A program made the translations under genes and the position numbers. A stretch of 64,000 nucleotides of DNA. Origin: Flavobacterium sp. CFS9. GTDB taxonomy: Bacteria > Bacteroidota > Bacteroidia > Flavobacteriales > Flavobacteriaceae. The stretch is taken from positions 1,550,001-1,614,000 of the forward strand of contig NZ_AP031573.1 in NCBI RefSeq assembly GCF_041154745.1. The letters run 5' to 3'. A model generated the notes under the pieces. It did no database searches. It was not told the origin of the DNA and saw only the letters and a list, made by a program, of their open reading frames with translations. Shown here piece by piece: positions 31,944-42,162 of this stretch. Every line of letters starts with the position of its first letter. Positions within the stretch are counted from its first letter, which is position 1.

Positions 31944-33587
31944 ATGGCTTTAAACACTACAAACCCAACCGGGACTGAAGCGTGGAAAAATCTGCAAAAC
32001 CACTATAACGCAATTCACAAAACTACAATACAAGAACTTTTTCAACAGGACAATACCCGTGTTGAAAAATTCAATTTACAATGGAACGACTTCTTAGTTG
32101 ACTATTCCAAAAACAATATTAGTCAGGAAACCGTTTCTCTTTTATTGGAATTAGCCAATTCAATCGGACTAAAAGAAGCCATCTCACAATATTTCGAAGG
32201 AGCAATAATCAACCAGACTGAAAACAGAGCCGTTTTACATACTGCGTTACGTGCACCCGAATCGGCAGTTATTAAAGTAGATGGCGAAAATGTAATCCCG
32301 GAAGTCTATGAGGTAAAAAACAAAATCAAACAATTCACACATGGGGTTATTTCGGGAGAAAGAAAAGGTTTCACCGAAAAAGCTTTCACTGATGTAGTAA
32401 ATATAGGTATTGGAGGTTCTGACCTTGGACCGGTTATGGCAGTTGAAGCTTTACAGTATTACAAAAACCACTTAAACTTACACTTTGTTTCCAATGTAGA
32501 CGGCGACCATGTAAACGAAGTGATTAAAAAACTGAATCCGGAAACAACTTTATTCCTAATTGTTTCTAAAACTTTTACCACTCAGGAAACCTTATCTAAT
32601 TCTGAAACTATTAAAACGTGGTTTTTGAAATCAGCCTCTCAGGAAGATATTGCAAAACATTTTGTTGCGGTTTCAACCAACATTCAAAAAGTAACCGAAT
32701 TTGGAATTAATCCTGATAATGTTTTCCCAATGTGGGACTGGGTTGGAGGAAGATTTTCACTTTGGAGCGCTGTTGGTTTAAGCATTTCGTTAGCGATTGG
32801 CTTCGACAATTACAACGAACTGTTAAAAGGAGCTAATGAAATGGACGAACATTTCAAGACAACACCGTTCGACAAAAACATTCCTGTAATTCTGGCATTA
32901 CTAAGCATTTGGTACAATAATTTCTTTGGTGCCGAAAGCGAAGCATTGATTCCATACACCCAATATTTGCAAAAACTAGCTCCCTACCTGCAACAAGCTA
33001 CAATGGAAAGTAACGGAAAAAGTGTTGGTCGTGACGGAAAACCTGTTAACTATCAAACCGGAACCATCATTTGGGGAGAACCGGGAACGAATTCACAGCA
33101 TGCCTTTTTTCAATTGATTCATCAGGGTACAAAATTAATTCCGACAGACTTTATTGGATTTATCAAACCTTTATACGGAAACGAAGATCATCATGATAAA
33201 CTGATGTCTAACTTTTTTGCTCAGACTGAAGCCTTAATGAACGGAAAAACCACTACACAAGTTCAGTCCGAATTTGACAAACAAGGATTGTCAGCAGAAA
33301 AAGCTTCTTACTTGTTGCCTTTTAAAGTTTTCACAGGAAACAAACCGACGAACACGATCTTAATTCAAAAACTAACCCCAAAAAGTCTGGGATCACTGAT
33401 TGCATTGTACGAACACAAAATTTTTGTTCAGGGTATTATCTGGAATATTTTCAGTTATGATCAATGGGGAGTAGAACTAGGAAAGCAATTAGCGAATTCA
33501 ATTTTGGATGAAATTAACACCAAGACGGTAAAAAATCATGATAGCTCGACTTCTTTCTTGTTAAATCACTTTTTGAAAAACAAGTAA
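31944..33587 (+). CDS. pgi: Glucose-6-phosphate isomerase
   Basis: A 547-residue cytosolic enzyme that interconverts glucose-6-phosphate and fructose-6-phosphate. Visible signatures are [17 protein letters not shown] (sugar-phosphate loop), the '[10 protein letters not shown]' loop, the active-site '[11 protein letters not shown]' and, near the end, '[14 protein letters not shown]' with the catalytic Lys/His neighbourhood. Length is as usual for the family. Single-gene transcript ending in the terminator at 33620. Confidence 0.97.
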   Translation: MALNTTNPTGTEAWKNLQNHYNAIHKTTIQELFQQDNTRVEKFNLQWNDFLVDYSKNNISQETVSLLLELANSIGLKEAISQYFEGAIINQTENRAVLHTALRAPESAVIKVDGENVIPEVYEVKNKIKQFTHGVISGERKGFTEKAFTDVVNIGIGGSDLGPVMAVEALQYYKNHLNLHFVSNVDGDHVNEVIKKLNPETTLFLIVSKTFTTQETLSNSETIKTWFLKSASQEDIAKHFVAVSTNIQKVTEFGINPDNVFPMWDWVGGRFSLWSAVGLSISLAIGFDNYNELLKGANEMDEHFKTTPFDKNIPVILALLSIWYNNFFGAESEALIPYTQYLQKLAPYLQQATMESNGKSVGRDGKPVNYQTGTIIWGEPGTNSQHAFFQLIHQGTKLIPTDFIGFIKPLYGNEDHHDKLMSNFFAQTEALMNGKTTTQVQSEFDKQGLSAEKASYLLPFKVFTGNKPTNTILIQKLTPKSLGSLIALYEHKIFVQGIIWNIFSYDQWGVELGKQLANSILDEINTKTVKNHDSSTSFLLNHFLKNK

Positions 33588-33619
33588 AACTCAAAAAAGT
33601 ACAATACACAACATACTGA

Positions 33620-33654
33620 AACGCCTTGATTTAATAAAAATTAAGGCGTTTTTT
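33620..33654 (+). terminator. Terminator after pgi
   Basis: AACGCCTT and AAGGCGTT form a stem around an AT-rich loop, followed by TTTT. It closes the pgi transcript. The remaining 250 bases up to the receptor gene are AT-rich and hold no gene. Confidence 0.85.
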
Positions 33655-33908
33655 CGTACAGATAAACATCAAAAACGTCTCAAAATACAGTCTCCTGCAA
33701 GTTTAGCGCTACAAGACAACTAAAATAGTTACGATTTTAACAAAATTCACGTCAAAAAATTCAAAAAAAAATCATTTTACCTAACAAAAAAAAGAAAAAT
33801 CGTTTTAATGCGCAACACATTATACAAAACTTTACTTTCTTAACACTTTGATAACATTATCTGATTTTATTGTTATAATTTTGCCAAAAACAATAAACTA
33901 ATTAACAA

Positions 33909-36737
33909 ATGAAGACAATGAAAAATTGGTTACTTACTGGACTACTGTTCATGATAGTTTCAACCGCATTTTCTCAAGGAAAAATTTCCGGTATGATTAC
34001 CGACGGAGTGGGTTCACTTCCGGGAGCAAACGTTGTGATCAAAGGATCTACAGTTGCTACTTCTACAGATTTTGACGGTAAATTTACTCTTAATGCAACA
34101 ACAAGTACAGGAGAAATCGTTATTTCTTTTTTAGGTTACGAGAATTTAACTCTTAGATTTTCAGTTAAAAATGGTGAAACTACAAATCTAGGAACAATCG
34201 TTTTGACTTCTAATTCTAATGAATTAAGCGAAATTGTTGTAAAAAGTACTATCGTTGACATCGCAAAAGACAGAAAAACTCCTGTAGCGGTTTCAACAAT
34301 TAAAGCTGCTGAAATCCAGGAAAAACTTGGAACTCAGGAATTTCCAGAGATCTTAAGAAACACGCCTTCTGTATACGCAACTAAAGCTGGTGGTGGTTTT
34401 GGAGATTCAAGAATCAACATTCGTGGTTTCAACCAAAACAACATCGCTGTAATGATCAACGGTATGCCGGTTAACGACATGGAAAATGGTTCTGTTTACT
34501 GGAGTAACTGGTCTGGTTTATCTGAGGTAGCTTCAGCTATTCAGGTTCAAAGAGGTTTAGGAGCTTCAAAATTGGTAACTCCTTCTGTAGGAGGAACAAT
34601 CAACATTGTAACTAAAGCTGCCGACAGAAAAGAAGGAGGATCTTTTTCTTCCGGATTTGGTAATGGAAGAAACTTTAAAGTTCAAGGCTCATACAGCACC
34701 GGAAAACTAGACAATGGTCTTTCTGCTTCTATCTTATTATCTCAAACAATGGGAGACGGATACGTGAACGGAACCCAATTTGAAGGTTCTAACTACTATG
34801 TTGCTTTAGGATACGGCAGCAAAAGTGGAAAACATGACTTTCAACTTACAGTAACAGGAGCTCCACAATGGCACAACCAAAGATCTACTGTACCAACAAT
34901 CGCTACTTACCAAAAATACGGTATCAATGGAGATCCAAACATTAGATATAATGCTGATGCAGGATATTTAAACGGTGAAGAATATAACATCAGAAAGAAC
35001 TACTACCACAAACCGGTAGCTTCTTTTAATTGGGATTACAAAATCAACGAAACTACAAAACTTTCAACTGTACTTTACGCGTCTATGGGACGTGGAGCTG
35101 GTGCAGGAGCAACAGGTGGTGTTGGTGGAAACACTTACAACAGTGCAGTATTCTTAACAGCTGATGGTTTAGTTGATTACAACAAAATCCAAGCTTGGAA
35201 CAATGGTACAGGACAAGTTTTCTTTAACGGAGCAAACAGAACAAGAACACAAATTGGTGGTGTTTACCAAAACAGTTCTTCAACTGGTAGAACAGGAGCA
35301 GGAACTACTGCATCTCCATATGTTTACAATACTACATCAGGTATCTCTCAAACGTCATCTATCAACTCACATGACTGGTTTGGAGCTGTTATTAACTTGA
35401 ACAAAAAATTATCTAACACACTTACTTTAGATTTCGGTCTTGACGGAAGAACTTATACTGGTTACCACTTTACTGTTGTTAACGACAGATTAGGCGGAGG
35501 TGAATTTTTTGACAACAATATTGCAAGCTTAAAACCAACTGGAAGACGTATTACAACCACAGCTTCTACAAATGTTCAATGGAATGTTTTTGACAAAAGA
35601 CAATATGATAAAATTTCATTCAACAGCACTGGAAAAGTGAAATGGTACGGAGTATTTACACAATTAGAGTACTCTAAAGATAATTTAACAGCTTTCGTTC
35701 AGGGAGCAGTTTCTCAACAAGGATTCAAAAGAGAAGATGACTTTGTTTACCTTCCAACTGACCCATTAACTTCTACTCCTTACAAAAACATCCTAGGAGG
35801 AAACGTAAAAGGTGGTGCTAACTACAACTTAAGCGAAAAAAGCAACGTTTATGTAAACGCTGGTTACTACTCAAGACAACCATTCTTTAACTCTGTTTAT
35901 CCAAACAACAGATCAACAGTAAACCCTAACCTTACTAATGAGAAAATCATTGGATTTGAGGCTGGATACGGTTTCCGTTCTAGATTTTTCAACGCTACAG
36001 TAAACGTTTACAACACAACTTGGAACGACAGATACTTAAAAGGTAATGCATTACCAACTGACCCAAATACTTATACTGAATATTTAGGTCTAAACGAGGT
36101 ACACTCTGGAGTTGAGGTAGAAGCAACTTCTAACATCACTGACAGATTAAAAGTAACAGGAATGGTATCTTACGGAATCTGGGAATACAAAGGAAATGCT
36201 ACTGTTAACGCATACAACCAGGCAGACAATACTCCTGTTGTAGGATACGTTGCTACACCAGTTTATATGGACAAAGTAAAAGTAGGTGATGCTGCTCAAA
36301 TGACAGCTTCTTTAGGTGCTGCTTACGAAGTTTTAACTAGAGTAACTCTTGATGCTAACTACAATTTCAACGATAAATTGTACGCTGGATTAAGCCCAAT
36401 CAACTTTGCAGATCCAAACAACAAAGGAGCATTACAATTGCCTTCTTACGGTTTACTTGATGCTGGTTTCTCATACAAAATGTTAACTGGAAAAAACAAA
36501 GACAAATCAGTTAACTTCAGATTAAACGTAAACAACGTACTTGATAAAATCTATATTGCTGAATCAAGAACAAATACTTTCGCTGATGACAACCTTCCTG
36601 TAGCTGCTGGTCAACCAGCTGGTTCAAAAGGAACTTATGCATCTAACGGGATGCTTTACAACGGAGTAGCAAACGTTAACCAGGTTTTCTTCGGTTTCGG
36701 AAGAACATGGAACTTCTCTCTACGTTACGATTTCTAA
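33909..36737 (+). CDS. TonB-dependent outer-membrane receptor
   Basis: A 942-residue receptor: signal peptide (residues 1-23, ending AFSQ), a carboxypeptidase-regulatory-like beta sandwich (GKISGMITDGVGSLPGANVV), a plug domain (about 120-240, with 'RINIRGFNQNNIAVMINGMP' and 'GGTINIVT') and a C-terminal beta barrel ending NFSLRYDF. It imports an unknown large substrate with energy from TonB. No SusD partner lies next to it, and there is no TonB box call. A terminator follows at 36762. Confidence 0.93.
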   Translation: MKTMKNWLLTGLLFMIVSTAFSQGKISGMITDGVGSLPGANVVIKGSTVATSTDFDGKFTLNATTSTGEIVISFLGYENLTLRFSVKNGETTNLGTIVLTSNSNELSEIVVKSTIVDIAKDRKTPVAVSTIKAAEIQEKLGTQEFPEILRNTPSVYATKAGGGFGDSRINIRGFNQNNIAVMINGMPVNDMENGSVYWSNWSGLSEVASAIQVQRGLGASKLVTPSVGGTINIVTKAADRKEGGSFSSGFGNGRNFKVQGSYSTGKLDNGLSASILLSQTMGDGYVNGTQFEGSNYYVALGYGSKSGKHDFQLTVTGAPQWHNQRSTVPTIATYQKYGINGDPNIRYNADAGYLNGEEYNIRKNYYHKPVASFNWDYKINETTKLSTVLYASMGRGAGAGATGGVGGNTYNSAVFLTADGLVDYNKIQAWNNGTGQVFFNGANRTRTQIGGVYQNSSSTGRTGAGTTASPYVYNTTSGISQTSSINSHDWFGAVINLNKKLSNTLTLDFGLDGRTYTGYHFTVVNDRLGGGEFFDNNIASLKPTGRRITTTASTNVQWNVFDKRQYDKISFNSTGKVKWYGVFTQLEYSKDNLTAFVQGAVSQQGFKREDDFVYLPTDPLTSTPYKNILGGNVKGGANYNLSEKSNVYVNAGYYSRQPFFNSVYPNNRSTVNPNLTNEKIIGFEAGYGFRSRFFNATVNVYNTTWNDRYLKGNALPTDPNTYTEYLGLNEVHSGVEVEATSNITDRLKVTGMVSYGIWEYKGNATVNAYNQADNTPVVGYVATPVYMDKVKVGDAAQMTASLGAAYEVLTRVTLDANYNFNDKLYAGLSPINFADPNNKGALQLPSYGLLDAGFSYKMLTGKNKDKSVNFRLNVNNVLDKIYIAESRTNTFADDNLPVAAGQPAGSKGTYASNGMLYNGVANVNQVFFGFGRTWNFSLRYDF

Positions 36738-36761
36738 TATTTAGAATCTAAATAAATACCT

Positions 36762-36798
36762 AAAGCGGCATTGACTTTTAGTCTGATGCCGCTTTTTT
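36762..36798 (+). terminator. Terminator after TonB-dependent receptor
   Basis: AAGCGGCAT and ATGCCGCTT pair around a 13-base loop and are followed by a run of T. Confidence 0.9.
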
Positions 36799-36842
36799 TA
36801 TACCCTTTTTTGCTATATTTGTTTTATCAAAAAATCTAATTT

Positions 36843-37265
36843 ATGTACCATTTTTTACAAAAGTTCCATTCAGGATGGGCTTATTTAGCACTGTTGCTTT
36901 TATTAATTGCTACTGTAAATGCCATTATTGGCCTTACTTCCAAAAAAGACTTTACAGGCAAAGATCGCAAGATTGCATTATTTGCCTTGATCGGAACTCA
37001 TACACAATTATTAGTTGGTTTAATCCTTTATTTTGTATCCCCTTTAGGGAAAGCTGCTTTTGGTCAAATGTCTAATGCAGCACTTAGACTTACTTCATTA
37101 GAACACCCTTTAATTAACATTATTGCTATCATTTTGATCACAATCGGTTGGTCTAAACATAAAAAATTAATCAATAGCGATGCAAAGTTTAAAACGTTTG
37201 CTATTTTTTACGGATTAGGATTATTGCTTATTTTAAGCAGAATCCCATGGAGCCTATGGTTCTAA
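36843..37265 (+). CDS. Four-TM membrane protein, unknown (cytochrome-like)
   Basis: A 140-residue integral membrane protein with four hydrophobic helices: YLALLLLLIATVNAIIGL, IGTHTQLLVGLILYFV, LINIIAIILITIGW and FYGLGLLLILSRIPW. Two conserved His (GTHTQ, LEHPL) could bind heme, and homologues in Flavobacteria are often labelled cytochrome b. That is not shown here. Own terminator at 37279. Confidence 0.75.
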   Translation: MYHFLQKFHSGWAYLALLLLLIATVNAIIGLTSKKDFTGKDRKIALFALIGTHTQLLVGLILYFVSPLGKAAFGQMSNAALRLTSLEHPLINIIAIILITIGWSKHKKLINSDAKFKTFAIFYGLGLLLILSRIPWSLWF

Positions 37266-37278
37266 GAAAAAACCAATT

Positions 37279-37304
37279 AAAGCCCTGAAAATAGGGCTTT
37301 TTTT
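37279..37304 (+). terminator. Terminator
   Basis: AAAGCCCT and AGGGCTTT with a 6-base loop, followed by a T-run, between the membrane protein gene and the RlpA-like gene. Confidence 0.9.
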
Positions 37305-37355
37305 ATCTCGGCATATTATTTGTACAAACTCCCCAAGTCTGAAAAAAAATAAAAC

Positions 37356-37847
37356 ATGAGAAATAAAAAACATATTTTACTCACTGCACTTACTATAACT
37401 TTTTTAAGTTGTTTTAGCTATGTTATAAGCCAAACAAAACCTGCAACTGAACCTAAAATTACTCAGGATACTGTCAAAACTGCCAGACCGAATTTAATTG
37501 CAATACCAACTGATTCTGTTTTTACAGACAAGGGTCTGAAATTAAAACCTTATAAAAAAAATGCACATGCCTCTTATTACGCTGATCGTTTCAACGGTAA
37601 AAAAACAGCCAACGGAAGCCGATTCAGCAACAGTGCTTACACTGCCGCACACAAGAAACTTCCTTTCGGAACCAGAATAAAAGTTACCAACGAAGCCAAT
37701 GGAAAATTTGTAATTGTAAAAGTTACCGATCGTGGACCATTTGTTCGAACAAGAGATCTCGATTTATCCAAAAGAGCCTTTATGGAAATCGCCAAAAGCA
37801 AAGGAAGCGGCGCCATGAAAGTCACAATCGAAACGATAGTCGAATAA
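37356..37847 (+). CDS. RlpA-like double-psi beta-barrel lipoprotein/exported protein
   Basis: A 163-residue exported protein (signal-like N-terminus to about residue 26, SYVISQ). The DPBB domain has ASYYADRFNGKKTANGSRFS, LPFGTRIKVTNEANGK and VKVTDRGPFVRTRDLDLSKRA, the RlpA signature with Asp in TDRGPF. RlpA proteins are septal lytic transglycosylases in other bacteria. No SPOR domain is present, so septal targeting is not shown. Confidence 0.85.
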   Translation: MRNKKHILLTALTITFLSCFSYVISQTKPATEPKITQDTVKTARPNLIAIPTDSVFTDKGLKLKPYKKNAHASYYADRFNGKKTANGSRFSNSAYTAAHKKLPFGTRIKVTNEANGKFVIVKVTDRGPFVRTRDLDLSKRAFMEIAKSKGSGAMKVTIETIVE

Positions 37848-37863
37848 TGTCTTTTTAAAATAC

Positions 37864-37900
37864 AAAACCCGACAGATTTTAAGAACCTGTCGGGTTTTTT
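37864..37900. terminator. Bidirectional terminator
   Basis: AACCCGACAG pairs with CTGTCGGGTT, followed by a T-run on the plus strand. It separates the convergent RlpA-like and DinB-like genes. The same ACCCGACAGG word recurs at 60340. Confidence 0.85.
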
Positions 37901-37923
37901 CCTTTTAATGGATTGAGAAAAGA

Positions 37924-38379
37924 TTAAACAAACTTTCGAATACTCATTACTACCCCGGTGTGAACGCCTTCATGGTAATTATTGAAATCCAAAGCTCCAT
38001 TGATGTTCTTTAATGTATACCCTAAACTGGTAGGATATTCATGGTAATTCACAAAAACACTTTTTTCAAAATCAGTTATAGTTTGCTCAAAAGTAGCTGA
38101 AAGCAATGTTCGTATTTCATCTACTTCTGCCTGTGACACATCCCCTTCCGGTTTCGAATCTTTTTTGTATTTAGCCATAAATTCCTCAGAAACCATAACC
38201 GGTAAACCTGATAATTTGTAAACTATTGCCTGCTGCGTAGCCACACAGTGCGCAATGTTCCAGATGATATTGTTATTGAATCCTTGCGGAATTTTGTTTA
38301 ATTGTTCTAATGAATGACTGTCTAAAACTTTCAAAAGAATCTCTCTAATGGTCTTTTGTACTTCAAAAACTGGGTTCAT
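37924..38379 (-). CDS. DinB family protein
   Basis: A 151-residue four-helix protein with potential metal ligands in NIIWNIAHCVATQQ (His49) and NYHEGVHTG (His near 135 and 139), the DinB three-His pattern. DinB-like proteins include thiol transferases and hydrolases; no substrate can be read here. Confidence 0.82.
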   Translation of the reverse strand: MNPVFEVQKTIREILLKVLDSHSLEQLNKIPQGFNNNIIWNIAHCVATQQAIVYKLSGLPVMVSEEFMAKYKKDSKPEGDVSQAEVDEIRTLLSATFEQTITDFEKSVFVNYHEYPTSLGYTLKNINGALDFNNYHEGVHTGVVMSIRKFV

Positions 38380-38456
38380 ATTTTTATTTTTTTTCTAAAA
38401 TTAGGCAATTTTAAGTTTCAAATGAATTTTCTTTGTAGTCTCTTAAATTTAAACTT

Positions 38457-38807
38457 ATGAACAAAATATATTACTTAGCATCCTGCGATACTTGCCGAAA
38501 AATTATTAAAGCATTACCAGAAGGTCATAACCTGGTTTTTCATGATATTAAACAAAACCCGATTACAGAAACTGAACTAGAAGAAATGTACCAACTTTCG
38601 GGGAGTTACGAAGCTTTATTCAGCAGAAAAGCACAATTGTATAAGTCGATGGATTTAAAGAACAAATCTTTAACGGAAGCCGATTTTAAAAAATACATCT
38701 TAGAGCACTATACTTTTTTAAGCCGCCCTGTTTTTATTATTGACGGCAAAATCTATACTGGTAACAGTCAACAGAACATTTTACAGGTAATGAAAGCTTT
38801 AGCCTAA
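38457..38807 (+). CDS. ArsC/Spx family thioredoxin-fold protein
   Basis: A 116-residue protein with CDTC at residues 10-13, 'VFHDIKQNPITETELEE' and the late 'TFLSRPVFIIDGKIY', the cis-Pro region of ArsC/Spx proteins. Arsenate reductase activity needs an Arg triad not clearly present, so it could be a reductase or a regulator. Confidence 0.82.
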   Translation: MNKIYYLASCDTCRKIIKALPEGHNLVFHDIKQNPITETELEEMYQLSGSYEALFSRKAQLYKSMDLKNKSLTEADFKKYILEHYTFLSRPVFIIDGKIYTGNSQQNILQVMKALA

Positions 38808-38993
38808 AAAAATTTCCTCAAACCTATTTCAAATTTATAGTTCTTGTAATTCGGTTATATAAGCTCCTGAATTTGTGTAAATTTGTGAAATTTGTGGCGA
38901 AAAACCTTAAAAAACCTTACTCTTAACACTTTAGCTTTTTACAGCCAAACACTGCAAACTTTTATTTATCTTTGCGCCTTTATACTCAATTAT

Positions 38994-39854
38994 ATGATAC
39001 AATCTATGACAGGGTTTGGCAAAGCTTCTTTGCAATTGCCTACAAAAAAAATTACCGTTGAAGTAAAATCCTTAAATAGTAAAGGTTTAGATTTAAATGT
39101 TAGAATGCCATCGGTATATCGTGAAATGGAACTAGGTTTAAGAACTCAAATCTCTACGAAACTGGAAAGAGGCAAAATTGATTTCGGAATTTACGTTGAA
39201 AGTACTTCTGAACAAACCTCAACTAAGGTAAATGTTCCTGTTGTAAAAAACTACATTGCCCAACTAAAAGAAGTTTACCCGGATGCAGATGAAACGGAGC
39301 TGATGAAAATGGCCGTTCGAATGCCGGATACCCTAAAGACCGAGCGTGAAGAAATTGACGAAAATGACTGGGAACAAATTCAATTAATCATTGAAGAGGC
39401 CTTAGAAAACATTTTGACTTTTAGAAAAGACGAAGGTGAATCTCTTGAAAAAGAATTCAATCTAAGAATATCCAATATTCGTCAATACATGAATGACGCT
39501 CTGGCGCTTGATCCGGAACGTATTAAAGCCATTAAAGACCGTTTGCAGACAGCTATTTCAGAATTACAAGTGAATGTAGACGAAAACCGATTCGAACAGG
39601 AATTGATTTATTACTTAGAAAAACTTGATATTACTGAGGAAAAAGTTCGTTTGACTAATCATTTGGATTATTTCCTTGAGACTATAAAAGGTTCTGAAGC
39701 TAACGGCAGAAAACTAGGATTCATTACTCAGGAAATGGGTCGTGAAATCAATACAATGGGTTCAAAATCTAATCATGCACAGATGCAGAAACTGGTTGTG
39801 ATGATGAAGGATGAACTGGAAAAAATCAAAGAACAGGTTTTGAATGTACTTTAA
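38994..39854 (+). CDS. yicC: YicC family endoribonuclease-like protein
   Basis: A 286-residue protein. I choose the ATG at 38994 (MIQSMTGFGKASL), since YicC proteins start with this MTGFG box; the longer upstream frame is not credible. The C-terminal part has 'NRFEQELIYYLEKLDITEE' and 'GRKLGFITQEMGREINTMGS', both family signatures. E. coli YicC (YicC/RnaYicC) has RNase activity. Located just upstream of gmk as in many bacteria. Confidence 0.92.
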   Translation: MIQSMTGFGKASLQLPTKKITVEVKSLNSKGLDLNVRMPSVYREMELGLRTQISTKLERGKIDFGIYVESTSEQTSTKVNVPVVKNYIAQLKEVYPDADETELMKMAVRMPDTLKTEREEIDENDWEQIQLIIEEALENILTFRKDEGESLEKEFNLRISNIRQYMNDALALDPERIKAIKDRLQTAISELQVNVDENRFEQELIYYLEKLDITEEKVRLTNHLDYFLETIKGSEANGRKLGFITQEMGREINTMGSKSNHAQMQKLVVMMKDELEKIKEQVLNVL

Positions 39855-39944
39855 AAACTGTAAGCTTTAAGCAATAGGCTTTCAGCAAAAAAACATTTAC
39901 TAAGAGAGCTTAAGGCTTACCGCCTAAAGCCTAAAGCAAACATA

Positions 39945-40517
39945 ATGAACAAAGGAAAATTAATTGTTTTCTCGGCACCTTCGGGATCAGGAAAAACAAC
40001 GATAGTAAGACATTTACTGGGAAAAGAAGATTTAAATTTAGAATTTTCAATCTCGGCAGCTTCCCGTGACCCACGTGGAGATGAAGAACACGGAAAAGAT
40101 TATTATTTTATTTCACTGGAGCAATTCAAAAAACACATCAAGGCCGAAGAATTCTTAGAATGGGAAGAAGTGTATCGTGATAACTTTTACGGAACTTTAA
40201 AATCAGAAATTGAAAGAATCTGGGCTTTAGGGAAAAATGTGATTTTTGATATTGACGTTGCGGGTGGACTACGTATCAAACACAAATTCCCGGAACAAAC
40301 TTTAGCTGTTTTTGTGAAACCTCCAAGTGTTGACGAATTAAAACGCCGACTAAAACAACGTTCTACTGAAAGTGATGATAAAATAAACATGAGAATTGCA
40401 AAAGCCTCTGTGGAACTAGCTACTGCCCCACAATTTGATATGATTATCAAAAATTATGATTTAGATACAGCCAAAGAAGAGGCCTATCAACTGGTAAAAG
40501 AATTCATAAACAAGTAA
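39945..40517 (+). CDS. gmk: Guanylate kinase
   Basis: A 190-residue cytosolic kinase that converts GMP to GDP. P-loop SAPSGSGKTT (about residues 10-19), GMP-binding SAASRDPRGDEEHGKDYYF and 'YRDNFYGT', and the lid 'RLKQRSTESDD'. Size is normal. Follows yicC by 90 bases and precedes nadD. Confidence 0.96.
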   Translation: MNKGKLIVFSAPSGSGKTTIVRHLLGKEDLNLEFSISAASRDPRGDEEHGKDYYFISLEQFKKHIKAEEFLEWEEVYRDNFYGTLKSEIERIWALGKNVIFDIDVAGGLRIKHKFPEQTLAVFVKPPSVDELKRRLKQRSTESDDKINMRIAKASVELATAPQFDMIIKNYDLDTAKEEAYQLVKEFINK

Positions 40518-40613
40518 TTATTCCACAAAGATTCACAAATACAAACACAAAATAGCACAAAAACTTTGTGAAGCTCTGTGATACTTTACGAATCTCTGCG
40601 AAACAGAACACTT

Positions 40614-41195
40614 ATGAAAATAGGCCTTTATTTCGGAACGTATAATCCCATTCACGTCGGTCATTTAATCATTGCCAACCACATGGCTGAGTTTGCCGAT
40701 TTAGATCAGATATGGATGGTTGTTACACCACACAATCCGCTTAAAAAGAAATCTACTTTGCTGGACGATCATCAGCGTTTGCAGATGGTGTATTTAGCCA
40801 CTGAAGATTATCCTAAAATAAGGCCTTCAGACATAGAATTCAAATTACCACAGCCTAATTATACCGTCAATACACTGGTTCATCTGCATGAAAAATATCC
40901 AACTCATGACTTTTCCTTAATCATGGGCGAGGACAATCTGAAAACGCTTCATAAATGGAAGAACTACGAAGTGCTTTTAGAACATTACAATATTTATGTT
41001 TATCCCCGGATTTCTGAAGAAGAGGAAAACATCGAATTAAAATCACATCCAAAAGTTCATATTATTGATGCTCCCATTGTAGAAATCTCTTCTACTTTTA
41101 TCCGAAACAGTATCAAAGAAGGCAAAAACATCCAGCCTCTTTTACCACCAAAAGTCTGGGAATATATTGATCACAATAATTTTTACAAGAAATAG
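40614..41195 (+). CDS. nadD: Nicotinate-nucleotide adenylyltransferase
   Basis: A 193-residue enzyme. I choose the ATG at 40614, because NadD starts MKIGLYFGTYNPIHVGHL, with the nucleotidyltransferase HxGH at the start. 'ISSTFIRNSIKEGKN' near the end is the ISSTxIR motif. It adenylates NaMN (or weakly NMN) in NAD synthesis. Relevant to the NAMPT homologue further right: NadD enzymes normally prefer NaMN over NMN. Confidence 0.95.
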   Translation: MKIGLYFGTYNPIHVGHLIIANHMAEFADLDQIWMVVTPHNPLKKKSTLLDDHQRLQMVYLATEDYPKIRPSDIEFKLPQPNYTVNTLVHLHEKYPTHDFSLIMGEDNLKTLHKWKNYEVLLEHYNIYVYPRISEEEENIELKSHPKVHIIDAPIVEISSTFIRNSIKEGKNIQPLLPPKVWEYIDHNNFYKK

Positions 41196-41900
41196 ATGCT
41201 CTTTTCTGCTTCGATTTTTTACCCAAAGAGAGCTAGGTCATTTGACTTTACTTTGTCTGAAAAGTTAACTTTCTATTCTATAATTGCAATTATCTTATAT
41301 GTTTTATTGCTTCTGTTTATAGAAACTTCATTTGGCTATGACATTTCAATATATGCTTATTATCTACTTATCGTTCCCATTATAACTTATATCATTGGAG
41401 GCGCTATTAGACTAACAGAATACGAAAATATAAATGGAACTTTTTTAGGTACAATTTCTTTTGAAGATGAATTTCTAGTTATAGATGCTAAACAATATCA
41501 ATATAGTAAAATAGAAAATCTAATTCTACATGGAAATTCTTATTCTGGTCAAAGAAACGAAAACACTAGATCTGGCCCGATGTACAGCAATGGAACAAAT
41601 AATTTAATTTCTTTTAATTATAAAGGTGAAAAAATCTGGCGAAATTTTAAATTAGATTCTGAAAGACATATTGATGAATTGCAGTTAGCATTATTGCAAA
41701 TCATTACAAATGAAAAAATTCCATACCAAAGAAAATATCTGAATCTAATAAACCTAGAACATCGTACATACATCAAGTTTGAATTATTCATCGCAAAATT
41801 GATCAAAGAAAAGAGAATCGAATGCACAGAAGGATTACTGCTAATTGGATACGATTCTGATGTTCAAGCAAAAGAATTAAGAGAAAAATACTGTTGTTAA
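41196..41900 (+). CDS. Membrane protein of unknown function
   Basis: A 234-residue protein with two N-terminal TM helices (FYSIIAIILYVLLLLFIET, YAYYLLIVPIITYIIGGAI), then a soluble domain with strands and a helical C-terminus (ELFIAKLIKEKRIECTEGLL). It begins immediately after the nadD stop. No family recognised. Confidence 0.7.
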   Translation: MLFSASIFYPKRARSFDFTLSEKLTFYSIIAIILYVLLLLFIETSFGYDISIYAYYLLIVPIITYIIGGAIRLTEYENINGTFLGTISFEDEFLVIDAKQYQYSKIENLILHGNSYSGQRNENTRSGPMYSNGTNNLISFNYKGEKIWRNFKLDSERHIDELQLALLQIITNEKIPYQRKYLNLINLEHRTYIKFELFIAKLIKEKRIECTEGLLLIGYDSDVQAKELREKYCC

Positions 41901-41931
41901 AAATCTGACAATATACTACCCCCAAAAAAAA

Positions 41932-41965
41932 CCTGAATTCTAAAATTCAGGCTTTCTCTTTTAAT
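41932..41965 (+). terminator. Terminator
   Basis: CCTGAATT / AATTCAGG with a four-base loop and a following CTTTCTCTTTT. It closes the nadD-containing transcript. Bases after this to 42162 hold GGAGCGG- and CACCCCGATGGGG-type short palindromes like those found elsewhere in the host. Confidence 0.7.
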
Positions 41966-42162
41966 ATATTCATCATACAAACAACTCCAAAGGATTGTAC
42001 TATTAATAGTTAATTATGCAAATGCGTTTTAAAGCTTTGGCGGAGCGGTATTTCGATTTCTAATTCTACCATCGAAACTATGTCACCCCGATGGGGTTCT
42101 TTTAAATCACTCCGCTATCAAAACTATTGATAGATCATCCCTCCAGGATTTATTAACTTAGT

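Noticed and set aside
38892..38993. N-terminal extension of YicC
   Set aside because: YicC proteins start with the MTGFG box; the extra 34 residues are hydrophobic and not family-like.
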